A stretch of DNA of 64,000 nt, taken from positions 46,535 to 110,534 of the forward strand of contig JAYTOI010000027.1 in assembly GCA_043747875.1 (NCBI GenBank), read 5' to 3'. A model generated the notes under the pieces. It did no database searches, was not told where the DNA came from, and worked only from the letters and a program-made list of their open reading frames with translations. The translations under genes were made by a program, and so were the position numbers. Shown here piece by piece: positions 28,526 through 38,798 of this stretch (positions are counted from its first letter, which is position 1; each line of letters opens with the position of its first letter). Source of the stretch: CADEED01 sp043747875 (GTDB lineage Bacteria > Pseudomonadota > Gammaproteobacteria > Steroidobacterales > Steroidobacteraceae).

Positions 28526-29260
28526 ATGAAGGAAATCCGACGCAGCGACGAACGCGGGTACGCGGATCACGGCTGGCTCAAGTCCTATCACACGTTCGCG
28601 TTCGCCGATTACTACGATCCGCGCCACATCGAGTTCGGCGTACTGCGCGTCATCAACGAGGACCGCGTCGCGGGCGGCACGGGGTTCGGCGCGCACAGTC
28701 ACCGCGACATGGAGATCGTCACGTATGTCGTCGCGGGCGAGCTCGCGCACAAGGACTCGACCGGCACCAGCGAGGTGATCCGTCCGGGCGACGTACAGCG
28801 CATGAGCGCCGGTCGCGGCGTCACGCACAGCGAGTTCAACAACTCCAGGACCGAGGCGGTTCACTTCCTGCAGATCTGGATCAAGCCCGACGTGCTGGGC
28901 ATCGCTCCCGAGTACGAGCAGAAGCACTTCGAGCCGCGCGACACGCGCGGGCGCCTGTGTCTGGTCGCGTCTGCGGATGGCGCGCAGGCGTCGTTGCGCA
29001 TTCACCAGGATGCGCGTCTGTACGCCGGCCGGTTCGACGCCGCCGAAACCGCGAGCCTGCCGATCGGCGCCGGCCGGCAGATCTATCTACAAGTGGTCCG
29101 GGGCAGCATCTCGGCAAATGCCGAAAAGCTGGCGGCGGGCGACGGCCTCAAGCTCGCGGGCGATGCGAGCCTCGAGATCAGCCACGGCGCGGATGCGGAA
29201 GTGCTGGTCTTCGACGTCGCGCGCGACGAAGACCCCCACCTGCGCGCCCCGGCACACTAG
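28526..29260 (+). CDS. Pirin family protein
   Basis: 244 residues from ATG 28526, chosen over GTG 28523 because GGAGGT lies 5 bases upstream of the ATG. This is a bicupin of normal length. The N-terminal cupin carries the metal set His57, His59, His101 and Glu103 (GAHSHRDME, VTHSEFNN), with the family stretch GWLKSYHTFAFADYYDPRH. Pirins of this type include YhhW-like quercetin dioxygenases, but many have regulatory or unknown roles. It is probably cytoplasmic. It follows the S15 hydrolase gene by 33 bases in the same direction, and a link between them is not evident. Confidence 0.9.
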   Translation: MKEIRRSDERGYADHGWLKSYHTFAFADYYDPRHIEFGVLRVINEDRVAGGTGFGAHSHRDMEIVTYVVAGELAHKDSTGTSEVIRPGDVQRMSAGRGVTHSEFNNSRTEAVHFLQIWIKPDVLGIAPEYEQKHFEPRDTRGRLCLVASADGAQASLRIHQDARLYAGRFDAAETASLPIGAGRQIYLQVVRGSISANAEKLAAGDGLKLAGDASLEISHGADAEVLVFDVARDEDPHLRAPAH

Positions 29261-29481
29261 CTCCTGGACGATACCCAGGCCGTCCGTACCTGGCTGGCCG
29301 GTCACCGGCTGCGCCGATGCAACCTTCCGGGGCGTTCGGACGTCTTAACAGGCCGTGAGGGATGCGGGCGCTACGACAAATGTCATACAATAGGCTACAT
29401 GCTTAGTAGCTGACCCTTCGGCCAGGGCGGCCGCGTTGGTCAGGAGCGAACTGACGCAGACGCAGGGCTCATGAGACAGTC
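29261..29481 (+). promoter_or_regulatory. Leader region of the second exporter operon with a dyad
   Basis: Non-coding region between the pirin gene and the exporter ATPase gene. It holds an imperfect dyad TACGACAAATGTCATA (29372-29387) whose half-sites TAyGACA pair around AA, a form often bound by LuxR/NarL-type regulators. The dyad abuts TACAAT (29386-29391), a fair -10 box with no matching -35 box. An activator site replacing the -35 box is a reasonable guess. Confidence 0.3.
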
Positions 29482-30174
29482 ATGAACATGATCAAATTGC
29501 AGGGCATCCACAAGTACTACCGCTCCGGCGAGCAGTCGCTGCACGTGCTCAGGGGCATCGACCTGCACATCCGCGAAGGCGAGCTGGTGTCCATCATGGG
29601 CTCCTCCGGCTCCGGCAAGTCCACGCTGCTGAACATCCTCGGTGTCCTCGACGGTTACGACTCGGGCAGCTACGAGCTCGCGGGGCAGCAGGTGAGAAAC
29701 CTGGGCGAGACCGACGCCGCGCGGCTGCGTAACAAGCTGCTCGGTTTCGTATTCCAGTCCTTCAACCTGTTGCCTTTCAAGAACGCGGCGGAAAACGTCG
29801 CGTTGCCGCTCTATTACCAGGGCGTCGGCCGCAAGGAGCGCAACTACCGCGCCGAGCAGTTCCTGGACATGGTCGGCCTGTCGGACCGGAAGACCTTCAT
29901 GCCTAACCAGTTGTCGGGCGGGCAGAAGCAGCGCGTGGCCATCGCGCGCGCACTGGTCGGCAAGCCCAAGGTGATCCTCACCGACGAGCCCACCGGCGCG
30001 CTGGACAGCCAGAACACGCGGGAGATCATGGCGCTGCTCAAGGACATCCATCAGCGTGGCAACACCATCGTCATCGTGACGCACGAGCAGGACATCGCCG
30101 ATCAGACGCAGCGGCAGATCGTGCTCAAGGACGGCCTGGTCACGTTCTCCCACCAGTTGCACGACGCGGCCTGA
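29482..30174 (+). CDS. ABC transporter ATP-binding protein, MacB type
   Basis: 230 residues. Walker A is GSSGSGKST, the Q-loop is VFQSFNLLPF, the signature is LSGGQKQRVA, and Walker B is VILTDEPTGALDS with switch VTHE. It is the first gene of a plus-strand operon with two FtsX-type permeases and an adaptor. It stops 2 bases before the next start, so translation is probably coupled. It should power export across the envelope. The substrate is unknown. It is clearly different in sequence from the ATPase at 1039-1728, so the two systems are not recent duplicates. Confidence 0.93.
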   Translation: MNMIKLQGIHKYYRSGEQSLHVLRGIDLHIREGELVSIMGSSGSGKSTLLNILGVLDGYDSGSYELAGQQVRNLGETDAARLRNKLLGFVFQSFNLLPFKNAAENVALPLYYQGVGRKERNYRAEQFLDMVGLSDRKTFMPNQLSGGQKQRVAIARALVGKPKVILTDEPTGALDSQNTREIMALLKDIHQRGNTIVIVTHEQDIADQTQRQIVLKDGLVTFSHQLHDAA

Positions 30175-30176
30175 TC

Positions 30177-31415
30177 ATGCTCGACGGCCTGCAGGAAATC
30201 CTCTTCACGCTGCGCCAGAACAAGCTGCGCACGTTGCTGACCGCGTTCGGCGTGTTCTGGGGCATCTTCATGCTCATCCTGTTGTTAGGCGCGGGCCGCG
30301 GCATGCAGAACGGCGTGTGGGAGGATTTCGGCTCGGACGTGCTCGACTTCATCATCGTATGGTCGGGCGACACCAGCGTGGCGTATCGCGGCATGGGGCT
30401 GGGTCGCAAGATCCGGCTCGAGCAGGCGGACATCGACGCGACGCGCAATCAGGTCAGTGGCATCCGCGTGATCTCGGGCGAGACCATGATGGGCAACCTG
30501 ATCGCCAGCTACGAATCGAAGAGCGCCTCGGTGTCGATCCACGGCGTCCCCGACGAGTTCTTCGGCATCAAGGAAGACCTGCCGTTCAACTTCGGCCGCA
30601 AGCTCAATCCGCTGGACTCGAACGAAATCCGCAAGATCGTGGTCATCGGCACCGCGGTGGTGGACCGGTTGTTTCCCGCCGGCACCGATCCGGTGGGCAA
30701 GTTCATCCGCGTCCAGGACCTGGTGGTCAAGGTCGCGGGAGTGTTCCACGACAAGGGCAACCGTGGGCAAAATTCCGAGTTCATCTATCTGCCGCAGTCC
30801 ACCTATCAGAAGATCTACGGTGGCGGCGGGCGCATCGACCAGATCTGGTTGCGCCCGCAGCGGGGCGTCGATGGCTTCGAGCTCGAGAAGAAAGTCGTCG
30901 AGCTCATCAAGCGCCGCCACGAGGTGTCGCCGGAGGACAAGCGCGGGGTCAACTCTTTCAACATGGCCGAGCCCGCGAAGCGGGTGAACGGCCTGTTCGT
31001 CGGCATCAATGTGTTCATCTGGTTCGTGGGCCTGGGGACGCTGATGGCCGGCATCGTCGGCATCAGCAACATCATGATCATCACGGTCAAAGAGCGAACG
31101 CGCGAAATCGGCATTCGCAAGGCATTGGGCGCCACGCCGTTCAAGATCGTCAGCACGTTGCTGCTGGAGTCGACGCTGGTCACGGGCATCGCGGGTTACG
31201 TGGGTCTGGTATGCGGAGTCGGTCTGCTCGAACTGGTTTCGTTCGGTCTGCGCACCGCGGGCGCCAAACTACCGTACTTCCTCAACCCCGAAGTGAACTT
31301 CCAGGTCGCGGTGACGGCCATTGCACTGCTGGTCGGCGTGGGCGTCCTCGCGGGGCTGTTTCCGGCCTTGCGCGCCGCGCAGATCACGCCCATCGAAGCG
31401 ATGCGCGCGGAGTAG
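30177..31415 (+). CDS. MacB-like ABC permease, first of a pair
   Basis: 412 residues. It opens LFTLRQNKLRTLLTAFGVFWGIFMLILLLG (pattern in pieces), the usual first helix of MacB-type permeases. The periplasmic MacB core domain includes VSIHGVPDEFFGI. Three C-terminal helices surround GLGTLMAGIVGISNIMIITV and KERTREIGIRKALGATPF. It shares its N-terminal and C-terminal motifs with the next gene, so the two probably form a heterodimer. It begins 2 bases after the ATPase gene. Confidence 0.9.
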   Translation: MLDGLQEILFTLRQNKLRTLLTAFGVFWGIFMLILLLGAGRGMQNGVWEDFGSDVLDFIIVWSGDTSVAYRGMGLGRKIRLEQADIDATRNQVSGIRVISGETMMGNLIASYESKSASVSIHGVPDEFFGIKEDLPFNFGRKLNPLDSNEIRKIVVIGTAVVDRLFPAGTDPVGKFIRVQDLVVKVAGVFHDKGNRGQNSEFIYLPQSTYQKIYGGGGRIDQIWLRPQRGVDGFELEKKVVELIKRRHEVSPEDKRGVNSFNMAEPAKRVNGLFVGINVFIWFVGLGTLMAGIVGISNIMIITVKERTREIGIRKALGATPFKIVSTLLLESTLVTGIAGYVGLVCGVGLLELVSFGLRTAGAKLPYFLNPEVNFQVAVTAIALLVGVGVLAGLFPALRAAQITPIEAMRAE

Positions 31416-31422
31416 GCACGCT

Positions 31423-32688
31423 ATGTTCTTCGACGTCGAAAAGTGGCAGGAGATCTTCAACACACTCAAGCAGCACAAGTTGCGCACGGCGCTGACCGCC
31501 TTCGGCGTATTCTGGGGCATCTTCATGCTCACGGTGTTGTTAGGGTCTGGCAAGGGTTTCGAGAACGGCGTGAAGGATGGCTTTCCGCGCGTGTCCAACT
31601 TCATCTACATCTGGGGCGGGAGCAAGACGCAGATCCCCTACCAGGGCATGCCCGTGGGCCGGCAGATCGGATTTACCGTCGAAGACGTCGAAGCCATCGC
31701 CAAGGACGTGCCCGGCGTGGGGGTCATCAAGGGACAGAACTCGGTCGGCATCTGGGGCGGCAGCCCGCCGTATGCCGCGCACAAGTCCAAAAATGGCGTG
31801 TTCGGCGTGGCGGGCGGGTTCGAACACGTCGAAGACATCCAATCCATGAAGATCGTGGAAGGACGCTCGATCAACTCGCTCGACGAACAGCAGCGCCGCA
31901 AAGTGGCGCTGATCGGCAAGCGTGTCCGAGACCAGCTGTTCGTCAAAGGCGAAAAGGTACTGGGCGGCGACATCACCATCAACGGGATCAGCTTCCAGGT
32001 CATCGGAGTGACCGAGTCCCTGCAACAGGGAAACCAACAGCAGGAAGACGAGAAGATCTATCTACCGAACGACACCCTGCGCTACGCCTTCAATCAGACT
32101 GGCTGGGTCGGCAGCTTCATGATCATTCCGAAACCCGGCGTGCATGCTCATGAGGTCGAAGAAGAGGTCAAGAAATACATTTCCCAGCGCAAGAAGGTGA
32201 GCCCGGACGACAAGGGAGTATTCGGCAGCTTCAACCTCCAGGACGAATACGACAAAGTCCAGGGGCTGCTGCTGGGCATCGAAGTGTTCAGCTGGATAGT
32301 CGCCATCGGCACCATCTTCGCGGGCGCCGTCGGCGTGGGCAACATCATGCTGATCGTGGTGAAGGAACGGACGCGCGAGATCGGCCTGCGCAAGGCGCTG
32401 GGCGCGACGCCGGCCTCCATCGTCGGAATGATCATGCAGGAGTCGCTGTTCATCACCGCGCTCGCTGGATACAGCGGGCTGGTGGTGGGCACTTTGTTGA
32501 TCGAAGGCATCGCGAAGCTGCTGAATGCCAGCGGCGGCAAGGCGGAGTTCTTCTCCAATCCGTCGGTGGATTTCAAGACCGCCATCGTCGCGCTGGTGGT
32601 GCTGATCATCTCCGGAGTGCTGGCATCGTTGATGCCGGCCGCCAAGGCCGCTGCGGTGAATCCCATCGTGGCGTTGCAAGACGAATAA
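31423..32688 (+). CDS. MacB-like ABC permease, second of a pair
   Basis: 421 residues from ATG 31423, seven bases after the first permease gene. An in-frame earlier start would lie inside that gene. The N-terminal motif LKQHKLRTALTAFGVFWGIF and the C-terminal KERTREIGLRKALGATPA match the sister permease, while the periplasmic core differs (QQQEDEKIYLPND region). This paralogous pair arose by duplication and presumably assembles as a heterodimer in one exporter. Confidence 0.9.
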   Translation: MFFDVEKWQEIFNTLKQHKLRTALTAFGVFWGIFMLTVLLGSGKGFENGVKDGFPRVSNFIYIWGGSKTQIPYQGMPVGRQIGFTVEDVEAIAKDVPGVGVIKGQNSVGIWGGSPPYAAHKSKNGVFGVAGGFEHVEDIQSMKIVEGRSINSLDEQQRRKVALIGKRVRDQLFVKGEKVLGGDITINGISFQVIGVTESLQQGNQQQEDEKIYLPNDTLRYAFNQTGWVGSFMIIPKPGVHAHEVEEEVKKYISQRKKVSPDDKGVFGSFNLQDEYDKVQGLLLGIEVFSWIVAIGTIFAGAVGVGNIMLIVVKERTREIGLRKALGATPASIVGMIMQESLFITALAGYSGLVVGTLLIEGIAKLLNASGGKAEFFSNPSVDFKTAIVALVVLIISGVLASLMPAAKAAAVNPIVALQDE

Positions 32689-32709
32689 CAGCACGAATAA
32701 GCAGGCAAA

Positions 32710-33783
32710 ATGAAGCGAATCATCAAGTTCCTGATACTGGGCGTCATCGCGCTGGTGTTCATCGGCACCATCGTTTTCCTGTATCGGAAGTCGCAGGCGG
32801 CGCCCGTAGTCTTTCAGCTCGACTCTCCCGCGAAGATGACCATCATCAAGAAGACGGTGGCCACCGGCAAAGTGATCCCGCGCCGCGAGATCGAAGTGAA
32901 GTCGCAGGTGTCCGGCGTCGTGGACAAGCTTTATGTGAGCGCCGGCCAGACCGTGAAGAAGGGCGCCATCATCGCGCGCATCTCATTGCGCCCGAACATG
33001 CTCAACGTCAGCTCTGCGGAGGCCCAACTGCTGGCCGCGCGGATCAATCTGCGCAATCAGACGGCGGACCTGGAGCGCTACAAGAAGCTGCTCGCGCAGC
33101 ACGTCATCTCCGAGTCCCAGTTCAATCAGTACGTCACCAACTACGACTTGCAGAAAGAGGCGGTGACGTCGGCCGAGAACACCTTGCTGTTGCTGAAAAC
33201 CGGCGCGACGCGCAACTCGGACACTGTGTCCAACATGATTCCCGCCACCATGGACGGCACGGTGCTCGACGTGCCCAACAAAGAAGGCGCGTTCATCCTG
33301 GAATCCAGCACCTTCCAGTCCGGTACCTCGGTGGCGACGCTGGCCGACATGAACGACATGATCTTCGAAGGTCTGGTCGACGAATCCGAAGTAGGCAAGC
33401 TGCGGCAGGGGATGGAACTGATCCTGAACGTCGGAGCGCTCGAAGGTAAGCCGTTCAAGGCCCGCCTCGAATACATTGCGCCGAAAGGCGTGACGGACCA
33501 GGGCACCATCAAATTCACCATTCGCGCGGCGGTGACGCTCGACAAGGAGCTGTTCCTGCGTTCGAACTACAGCGCCAACGCGGACATCGTGCTCGACAAG
33601 CGGGAGAACGCGCTGGCGGTCAACGAGGGCAACCTCATCATCGAGGACAAGGCGACGTTCGTCGAAGTGGAAACGGCGCCGCAGAAGTTCGAGAAGCGCG
33701 CGATCAAGACCGGGTTGTCCGACGGCATCCACATCGAAGTGGTGTCAGGTCTCAAGCAGGAAGAGAAGATAAAGCACCGCTGA
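32710..33783 (+). CDS. Periplasmic adaptor (MacA/RND-type membrane fusion protein)
   Basis: 357 residues. One N-terminal anchor (residues 5-25) is followed by lipoyl half VKSQVSGVVDKLYVSAGQTVKKG, a short coiled coil (about 95-160, including QHVISESQFNQYVTNYDLQ), returning lipoyl half, beta-barrel and membrane-proximal domain ending VVSGLKQEEKIKHR. It completes the tripartite exporter encoded from 29482. No outer-membrane partner is encoded nearby, so a TolC-like protein elsewhere must serve. Confidence 0.9.
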   Translation: MKRIIKFLILGVIALVFIGTIVFLYRKSQAAPVVFQLDSPAKMTIIKKTVATGKVIPRREIEVKSQVSGVVDKLYVSAGQTVKKGAIIARISLRPNMLNVSSAEAQLLAARINLRNQTADLERYKKLLAQHVISESQFNQYVTNYDLQKEAVTSAENTLLLLKTGATRNSDTVSNMIPATMDGTVLDVPNKEGAFILESSTFQSGTSVATLADMNDMIFEGLVDESEVGKLRQGMELILNVGALEGKPFKARLEYIAPKGVTDQGTIKFTIRAAVTLDKELFLRSNYSANADIVLDKRENALAVNEGNLIIEDKATFVEVETAPQKFEKRAIKTGLSDGIHIEVVSGLKQEEKIKHR

Positions 33784-33901
33784 CGGCGCTGCCTGCCGCG
33801 GAAGCGCGCACCGCGCCCTCAGGGGCCTCCGCGTGCGGTATTGCGCGGCATGTGTGCGGGGGCGCACCGACGTATCGCGGCGCGCCTGCCACGGTTCGTG
33901 C

Positions 33902-34360
33902 ATGGCTGACTTTCTCCGGCGCGATTTCGACGAATTCCTGTTTGCTGCGGTCACCGTGGACGCGAACGGAAATCCGCTCACCGTGGTGACTGCCTTGGCG
34001 CGGCACGACCTCGACCCGTGGGAAGAGGCCGCGAGCCTCGCGCGCATGTCGCCTGACTCCGCGGCGCAGAGGCTGGCTGCGCACTTCGCCGATGTGCCGA
34101 ACGGCCCCCCGACGCAAGACGATCGCCTCGCGGTTGCCACGCGGCTGGTGTCGCTGCTCCGGCGCGCGCCGGCGCCGATTGCCCGCTCCGCTGATGCCGG
34201 GACGACCGTAGTGCTCACGACGCGAGGCAGGCGGCTCAGGCCGGCTGTCTACCTGCTCCTCGCGCTCACCCTGCTGCTCATCGGCCAATGGGTCGCGGCG
34301 GTCCGGCAGCCGCAGTTTCCGGTGAACACCAGCCAGCCATCGGCGCCCCGAGGTAGTTAG
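33902..34360 (+). CDS. Hypothetical single-helix membrane protein
   Basis: 152 residues from ATG 33902. The soluble N-terminal part (MADFLRRDFDEFLFAAVTVD, then PWEEAASLARMSPDSAAQRLA) is followed by one membrane helix near 118-138 (AVYLLLALTLLLIGQWVAA) and a short tail. Third-position G/C bias and composition look coding. No family is recognised and there is no obvious ribosome site. It sits between the exporter operon and the convergent preA gene. The N-in topology suggests a cytoplasmic domain tethered to the membrane. Confidence 0.6.
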   Translation: MADFLRRDFDEFLFAAVTVDANGNPLTVVTALARHDLDPWEEAASLARMSPDSAAQRLAAHFADVPNGPPTQDDRLAVATRLVSLLRRAPAPIARSADAGTTVVLTTRGRRLRPAVYLLLALTLLLIGQWVAAVRQPQFPVNTSQPSAPRGS

Positions 34361-34435
34361 CGGCGCAGCCATCAGCCCTGCCTGCGTCAACGGGCTCGCG
34401 GGTAGATTTCACCGGCTCGGATAATTCCCCTGCGA

Positions 34436-35737
34436 CTAGGCACTCTTGCGCCCCGGATTGTTCGGGTGCGTGGTCCAGTCGGCCTTCTCCTGCGTGATCG
34501 CGCGGCCGGTGCGCGGATCCACGCCGGCGGTCATCGGGCGCATCGTGATGCAGCTCTCCACCGGGCACACGCTGACGCACAGGTTGCATCCCACGCACTC
34601 CGCGTCGATCACCTCGAAGTGTCGCGCGCCGTTCACCGTGTGCGTGATGGCCTGGTGCGAGGTGTCCTCGCAGACGATGTGGCAGCGCCCGCAGCGGATG
34701 CACAGGTCCTGATCGATGAACGCCTTGTCGACGTGATTGAGGTTCAGGTATTGCCAGTCGGTGACGCTGGGCACGGCCTTGCCGACCAGCGCGGCCACGG
34801 ACGCGAAGCCCTTGCCGTCCAGATAGTGGGACAGCCCGTCGGCCAGGTCGTCGATGATCTTGAATCCGTACACCATCGCAGCGGTGCATACCTGCACCGT
34901 GCCCGCGCCCAGCGCCAGGAAGTCGACCGCGTCGCGCCAGTCGGTGATGCCGCCGATGCCGGAGATGGGCAGGCCGCGCGTCTCGCGCGAGCGCGCGATC
35001 TCCGCCACCATGTGCAGCGCGATCGGCTTCACGGCCGGACCGCAATAGCCGCCGTGCGAGCCCTTGCCGTCGGTGGACGGGTAGATAGTCAGCGTGTCGT
35101 AGTCGACGCGCATGATGGAATTCAACGTGTTGATCAGCGACACCGCATCGGCGCCGCCGTTCTTGGCCGCCTTGGCGGCCGGAAGGATGTTCGTGATGTT
35201 GGGCGTGAGCTTGACGATCACCGGCACGCGCGCGAACTTCTTGCACCACGCCGCCGCCTGCTGGATGTACTCCGGCACCTGGCCCACGGCCGCCCCCATG
35301 CCGCGCTCGCTCATGCCATGCGGGCAGCCGAAGTTCAGCTCGAGTCCGTCGCAGCCCGTGTCCTCTATCATCGGCACGTACTTCGCCCAGCTCGCCTCGT
35401 TCATCGGCAGCATCACCGACACGATCAGCGCGCGGTCCGGCCAGTCGCGCTTGATCTGGCGGATCTCCGCGAGGTTGGTGGCCAGCGGCCGGTCGGTGAT
35501 GAGCTCGATGTTGTTGAAGCCGAGCACGCGCCGGTCGTTGCCGTGGATGGCGCCGTAGCGCGGGCCGTTCACGTTGACGATGGGCGGATCCTCGCCCAGC
35601 GTCTTCCACACCGCGCCACCCCAGCCGGCCTCGAAGGCGCGGTTGACGTTGTTCGCCTTGTCCGTCGGCGGCGCCGACGCCAGCCAGAACGGATTCGGCG
35701 AAGTGATGCCGAGGAAGTTGGTAGTCAGATCGGCCAT
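34436..35737 (-). CDS. preA: NAD-dependent dihydropyrimidine dehydrogenase, catalytic subunit PreA
   Basis: 433 residues. The N-terminal FMN-binding TIM barrel (dihydroorotate dehydrogenase-like) carries NPFWLASAPPTDK, ELNFGCPHGMSERGMG and SGIGGITDWRDAVDFLALGA. The C-terminal ferredoxin domain has two 4Fe-4S motifs, CIRCGRCHIVC and CVGCNLCVSVCPV. With PreT it reduces uracil and thymine to the 5,6-dihydro forms, the first step of reductive pyrimidine breakdown. It starts one base after the preT stop and is the last gene of the minus-strand pyrimidine operon. Confidence 0.95.
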   Translation of the reverse strand: MADLTTNFLGITSPNPFWLASAPPTDKANNVNRAFEAGWGGAVWKTLGEDPPIVNVNGPRYGAIHGNDRRVLGFNNIELITDRPLATNLAEIRQIKRDWPDRALIVSVMLPMNEASWAKYVPMIEDTGCDGLELNFGCPHGMSERGMGAAVGQVPEYIQQAAAWCKKFARVPVIVKLTPNITNILPAAKAAKNGGADAVSLINTLNSIMRVDYDTLTIYPSTDGKGSHGGYCGPAVKPIALHMVAEIARSRETRGLPISGIGGITDWRDAVDFLALGAGTVQVCTAAMVYGFKIIDDLADGLSHYLDGKGFASVAALVGKAVPSVTDWQYLNLNHVDKAFIDQDLCIRCGRCHIVCEDTSHQAITHTVNGARHFEVIDAECVGCNLCVSVCPVESCITMRPMTAGVDPRTGRAITQEKADWTTHPNNPGRKSA

Positions 35738-35738
35738 G

Positions 35739-37118
35739 TCACGCCCCTGCCTTCAGGCCCTGGTTCAGAAAATGGTCGATCGAGATCGCGGCAAGCTTGC
35801 CATCCTGTACCGCGGACACGGTGAGATCGGTGCCGCCGGCGACGCAATCGCCGCCGGCCCACACGCCGGCCAGCGAGGTCTTGCGCGCCTCGTCCACCGC
35901 GATGCGGCCCAGGCGCAGCTCGAGGATTTCCTTCGTGTCCGCCAGCCGCTCCCAGGCGACGTTCTGCCCGATGGCCTTGAACACCACATCGGCATCGAGC
36001 TGCCAGGTCTGGCCGGTGCCCTCTAACTTCCCGTCCTTGTCCATGCGCGTGGTTTCGAAGCCGACGCCGCGGACACGCCCGTTCGAAACGACCAACGTAC
36101 GGGGCGCCGCCCAGGTGCGGATTCCAACGCCCCGCGTCTGCGCGAACTCCTGCTCGTAACGGCTGGCGTTCATGTGTTCCTGGCCGCGACGATAGACCAT
36201 CGTCACTTCTTCGGCGCCCAGCGCCTTGCTCTGCACCGCGATGTCGATCGCGGTCATGCCGCCGCCGATGACGACCACTTTGCGGCCCACCGGCAGCGCC
36301 GCCTTGTCCGGCGCCTGCCGCAGCGCCGCGATGTAGTCGACCGCGTTCACCACGCCGTCGATCTTCTCGTCGTCGATGCCGAGTCCGTTGACGCCGGCGA
36401 GGCCGAACCCGAGGAACACCGCGTCGAATTGCGCGCGCAGATCCGTCAACGAGACGCCCTGGCCCAGCGCGACGCCGGTGCGCACGTCGATGCCGCCGAT
36501 GCTCAGGATGTATTCCACCTCGCGCGCGGCGAATTCGTCGGGTGTCTTGTAGGCGGCGATGCCGTATTCGTTGAGCCCGCCTAACTTATCGCGCGGCTCG
36601 AACACGGTGACGCCGTGTCCCAGCACGGCGAGGCGGTGCGCGCAGGAGAGGCCCGCGGGTCCGCCGCCGACCACGGCGACCTTCCGCCCCGTGCGCGGTG
36701 CGCGCTGGAACAGCTGCGTCCTGGCCTCGAACACCGGATCGGTGGCGTAGCGCTGCAGCAGGCCGATGCGCACCGGCTTGTCTTCGTGTGTATTTCGTAC
36801 ACAGGCCGCCTCGCACAGCACCTCGGTCGGACACACGCGCGCGCACATGCCGCCCATGATGTTCTCGCTGAGGATGGTGTGCGCCGAGCCCTTGAGATTG
36901 CCGCTGCGGATCTTCTGGATGAACCCGGGGATGTCGATGCCGGTGGGGCAGGCCGTGGTACACGGCGCGTCGTAACAGAAGTAGCAGCGGTCGGCGTCGA
37001 TGATCGCTTCGGAGTGCGTCAGCGGCGGATGCATGTCCGCGAAGTTCTCGTCGATCTGCTGCTCGCTCAGGCGTCCGGGGCGGACGTCGGCGGGGTCGGC
37101 TGGCTTTTGGTTACTCAT
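35739..37118 (-). CDS. preT: NAD-dependent dihydropyrimidine dehydrogenase, flavin subunit PreT
   Basis: 459 residues. The N-terminal GltD-like double Fe-S domain has cysteines in CYFCYDAPCTTACPTGID and CARVCPTEVLCEAAC. An FAD-binding GxGxxG (VVGGGPAGLSCAHRLA) follows, then an NAD-binding GGGMTAIDIA and closing GGDCVAGGTDLTVSAVQDGK. PreT passes electrons from NADH to PreA. It follows the dihydropyrimidinase gene by 3 bases, so the three genes form one transcription unit. Confidence 0.95.
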   Translation of the reverse strand: MSNQKPADPADVRPGRLSEQQIDENFADMHPPLTHSEAIIDADRCYFCYDAPCTTACPTGIDIPGFIQKIRSGNLKGSAHTILSENIMGGMCARVCPTEVLCEAACVRNTHEDKPVRIGLLQRYATDPVFEARTQLFQRAPRTGRKVAVVGGGPAGLSCAHRLAVLGHGVTVFEPRDKLGGLNEYGIAAYKTPDEFAAREVEYILSIGGIDVRTGVALGQGVSLTDLRAQFDAVFLGFGLAGVNGLGIDDEKIDGVVNAVDYIAALRQAPDKAALPVGRKVVVIGGGMTAIDIAVQSKALGAEEVTMVYRRGQEHMNASRYEQEFAQTRGVGIRTWAAPRTLVVSNGRVRGVGFETTRMDKDGKLEGTGQTWQLDADVVFKAIGQNVAWERLADTKEILELRLGRIAVDEARKTSLAGVWAGGDCVAGGTDLTVSAVQDGKLAAISIDHFLNQGLKAGA

Positions 37119-37121
37119 GAA

Positions 37122-38567
<1,446 letters not shown>

Positions 38568-38576
38568 CGCGCCCTC

Positions 38577-38686
38577 AGGTCTGGTTGGCCCGGCCCCTGC
38601 TCATTAAATAGTAGATCAGGCCGCCGAGGAACGACCCCGTGAATCCCGCCACGTCCCAGGCTGGATACGAGCCCTTTCCAGGCAAT
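38577..38686 (-). pseudogene. Truncated copy of the NCS1 permease 3' end (left boundary of toxin insertion)
   Basis: Positions 38577-38643 match 57293-57359 with 4 mismatches in 67 bases. 38641 onward matches 57441-57485 with several mismatches and small gaps, so 81 bases present on the right (57360-57440) are missing. Read on the minus strand the copy ends YYLMSRGRANQT followed by TGA, where the intact gene has YYLMSMGRGNQT. It lies 10 bases before the dihydropyrimidinase ATG. It is best explained as the old 3' end of the permease gene, left behind or duplicated when the 18.6-kb toxin block entered. Confidence 0.85.
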
Positions 38687-38798
38687 CAGCAGCTTACTGA
38701 TTCAAGGGCATTGACGTAAGACAGAGAGTAAGCAGTCCGTAAGGCCCACCAACACAAGATCCGACTCACCCGGCATTGCGCGCCGCGGGGAGAAAGTC

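Noticed and set aside
33784..33901. GC-rich inverted repeats after the second exporter operon as a terminator
   Set aside because: Stems are short (about 6 bp) and broken, with no T run. Not distinguishable from background in such GC-rich DNA.
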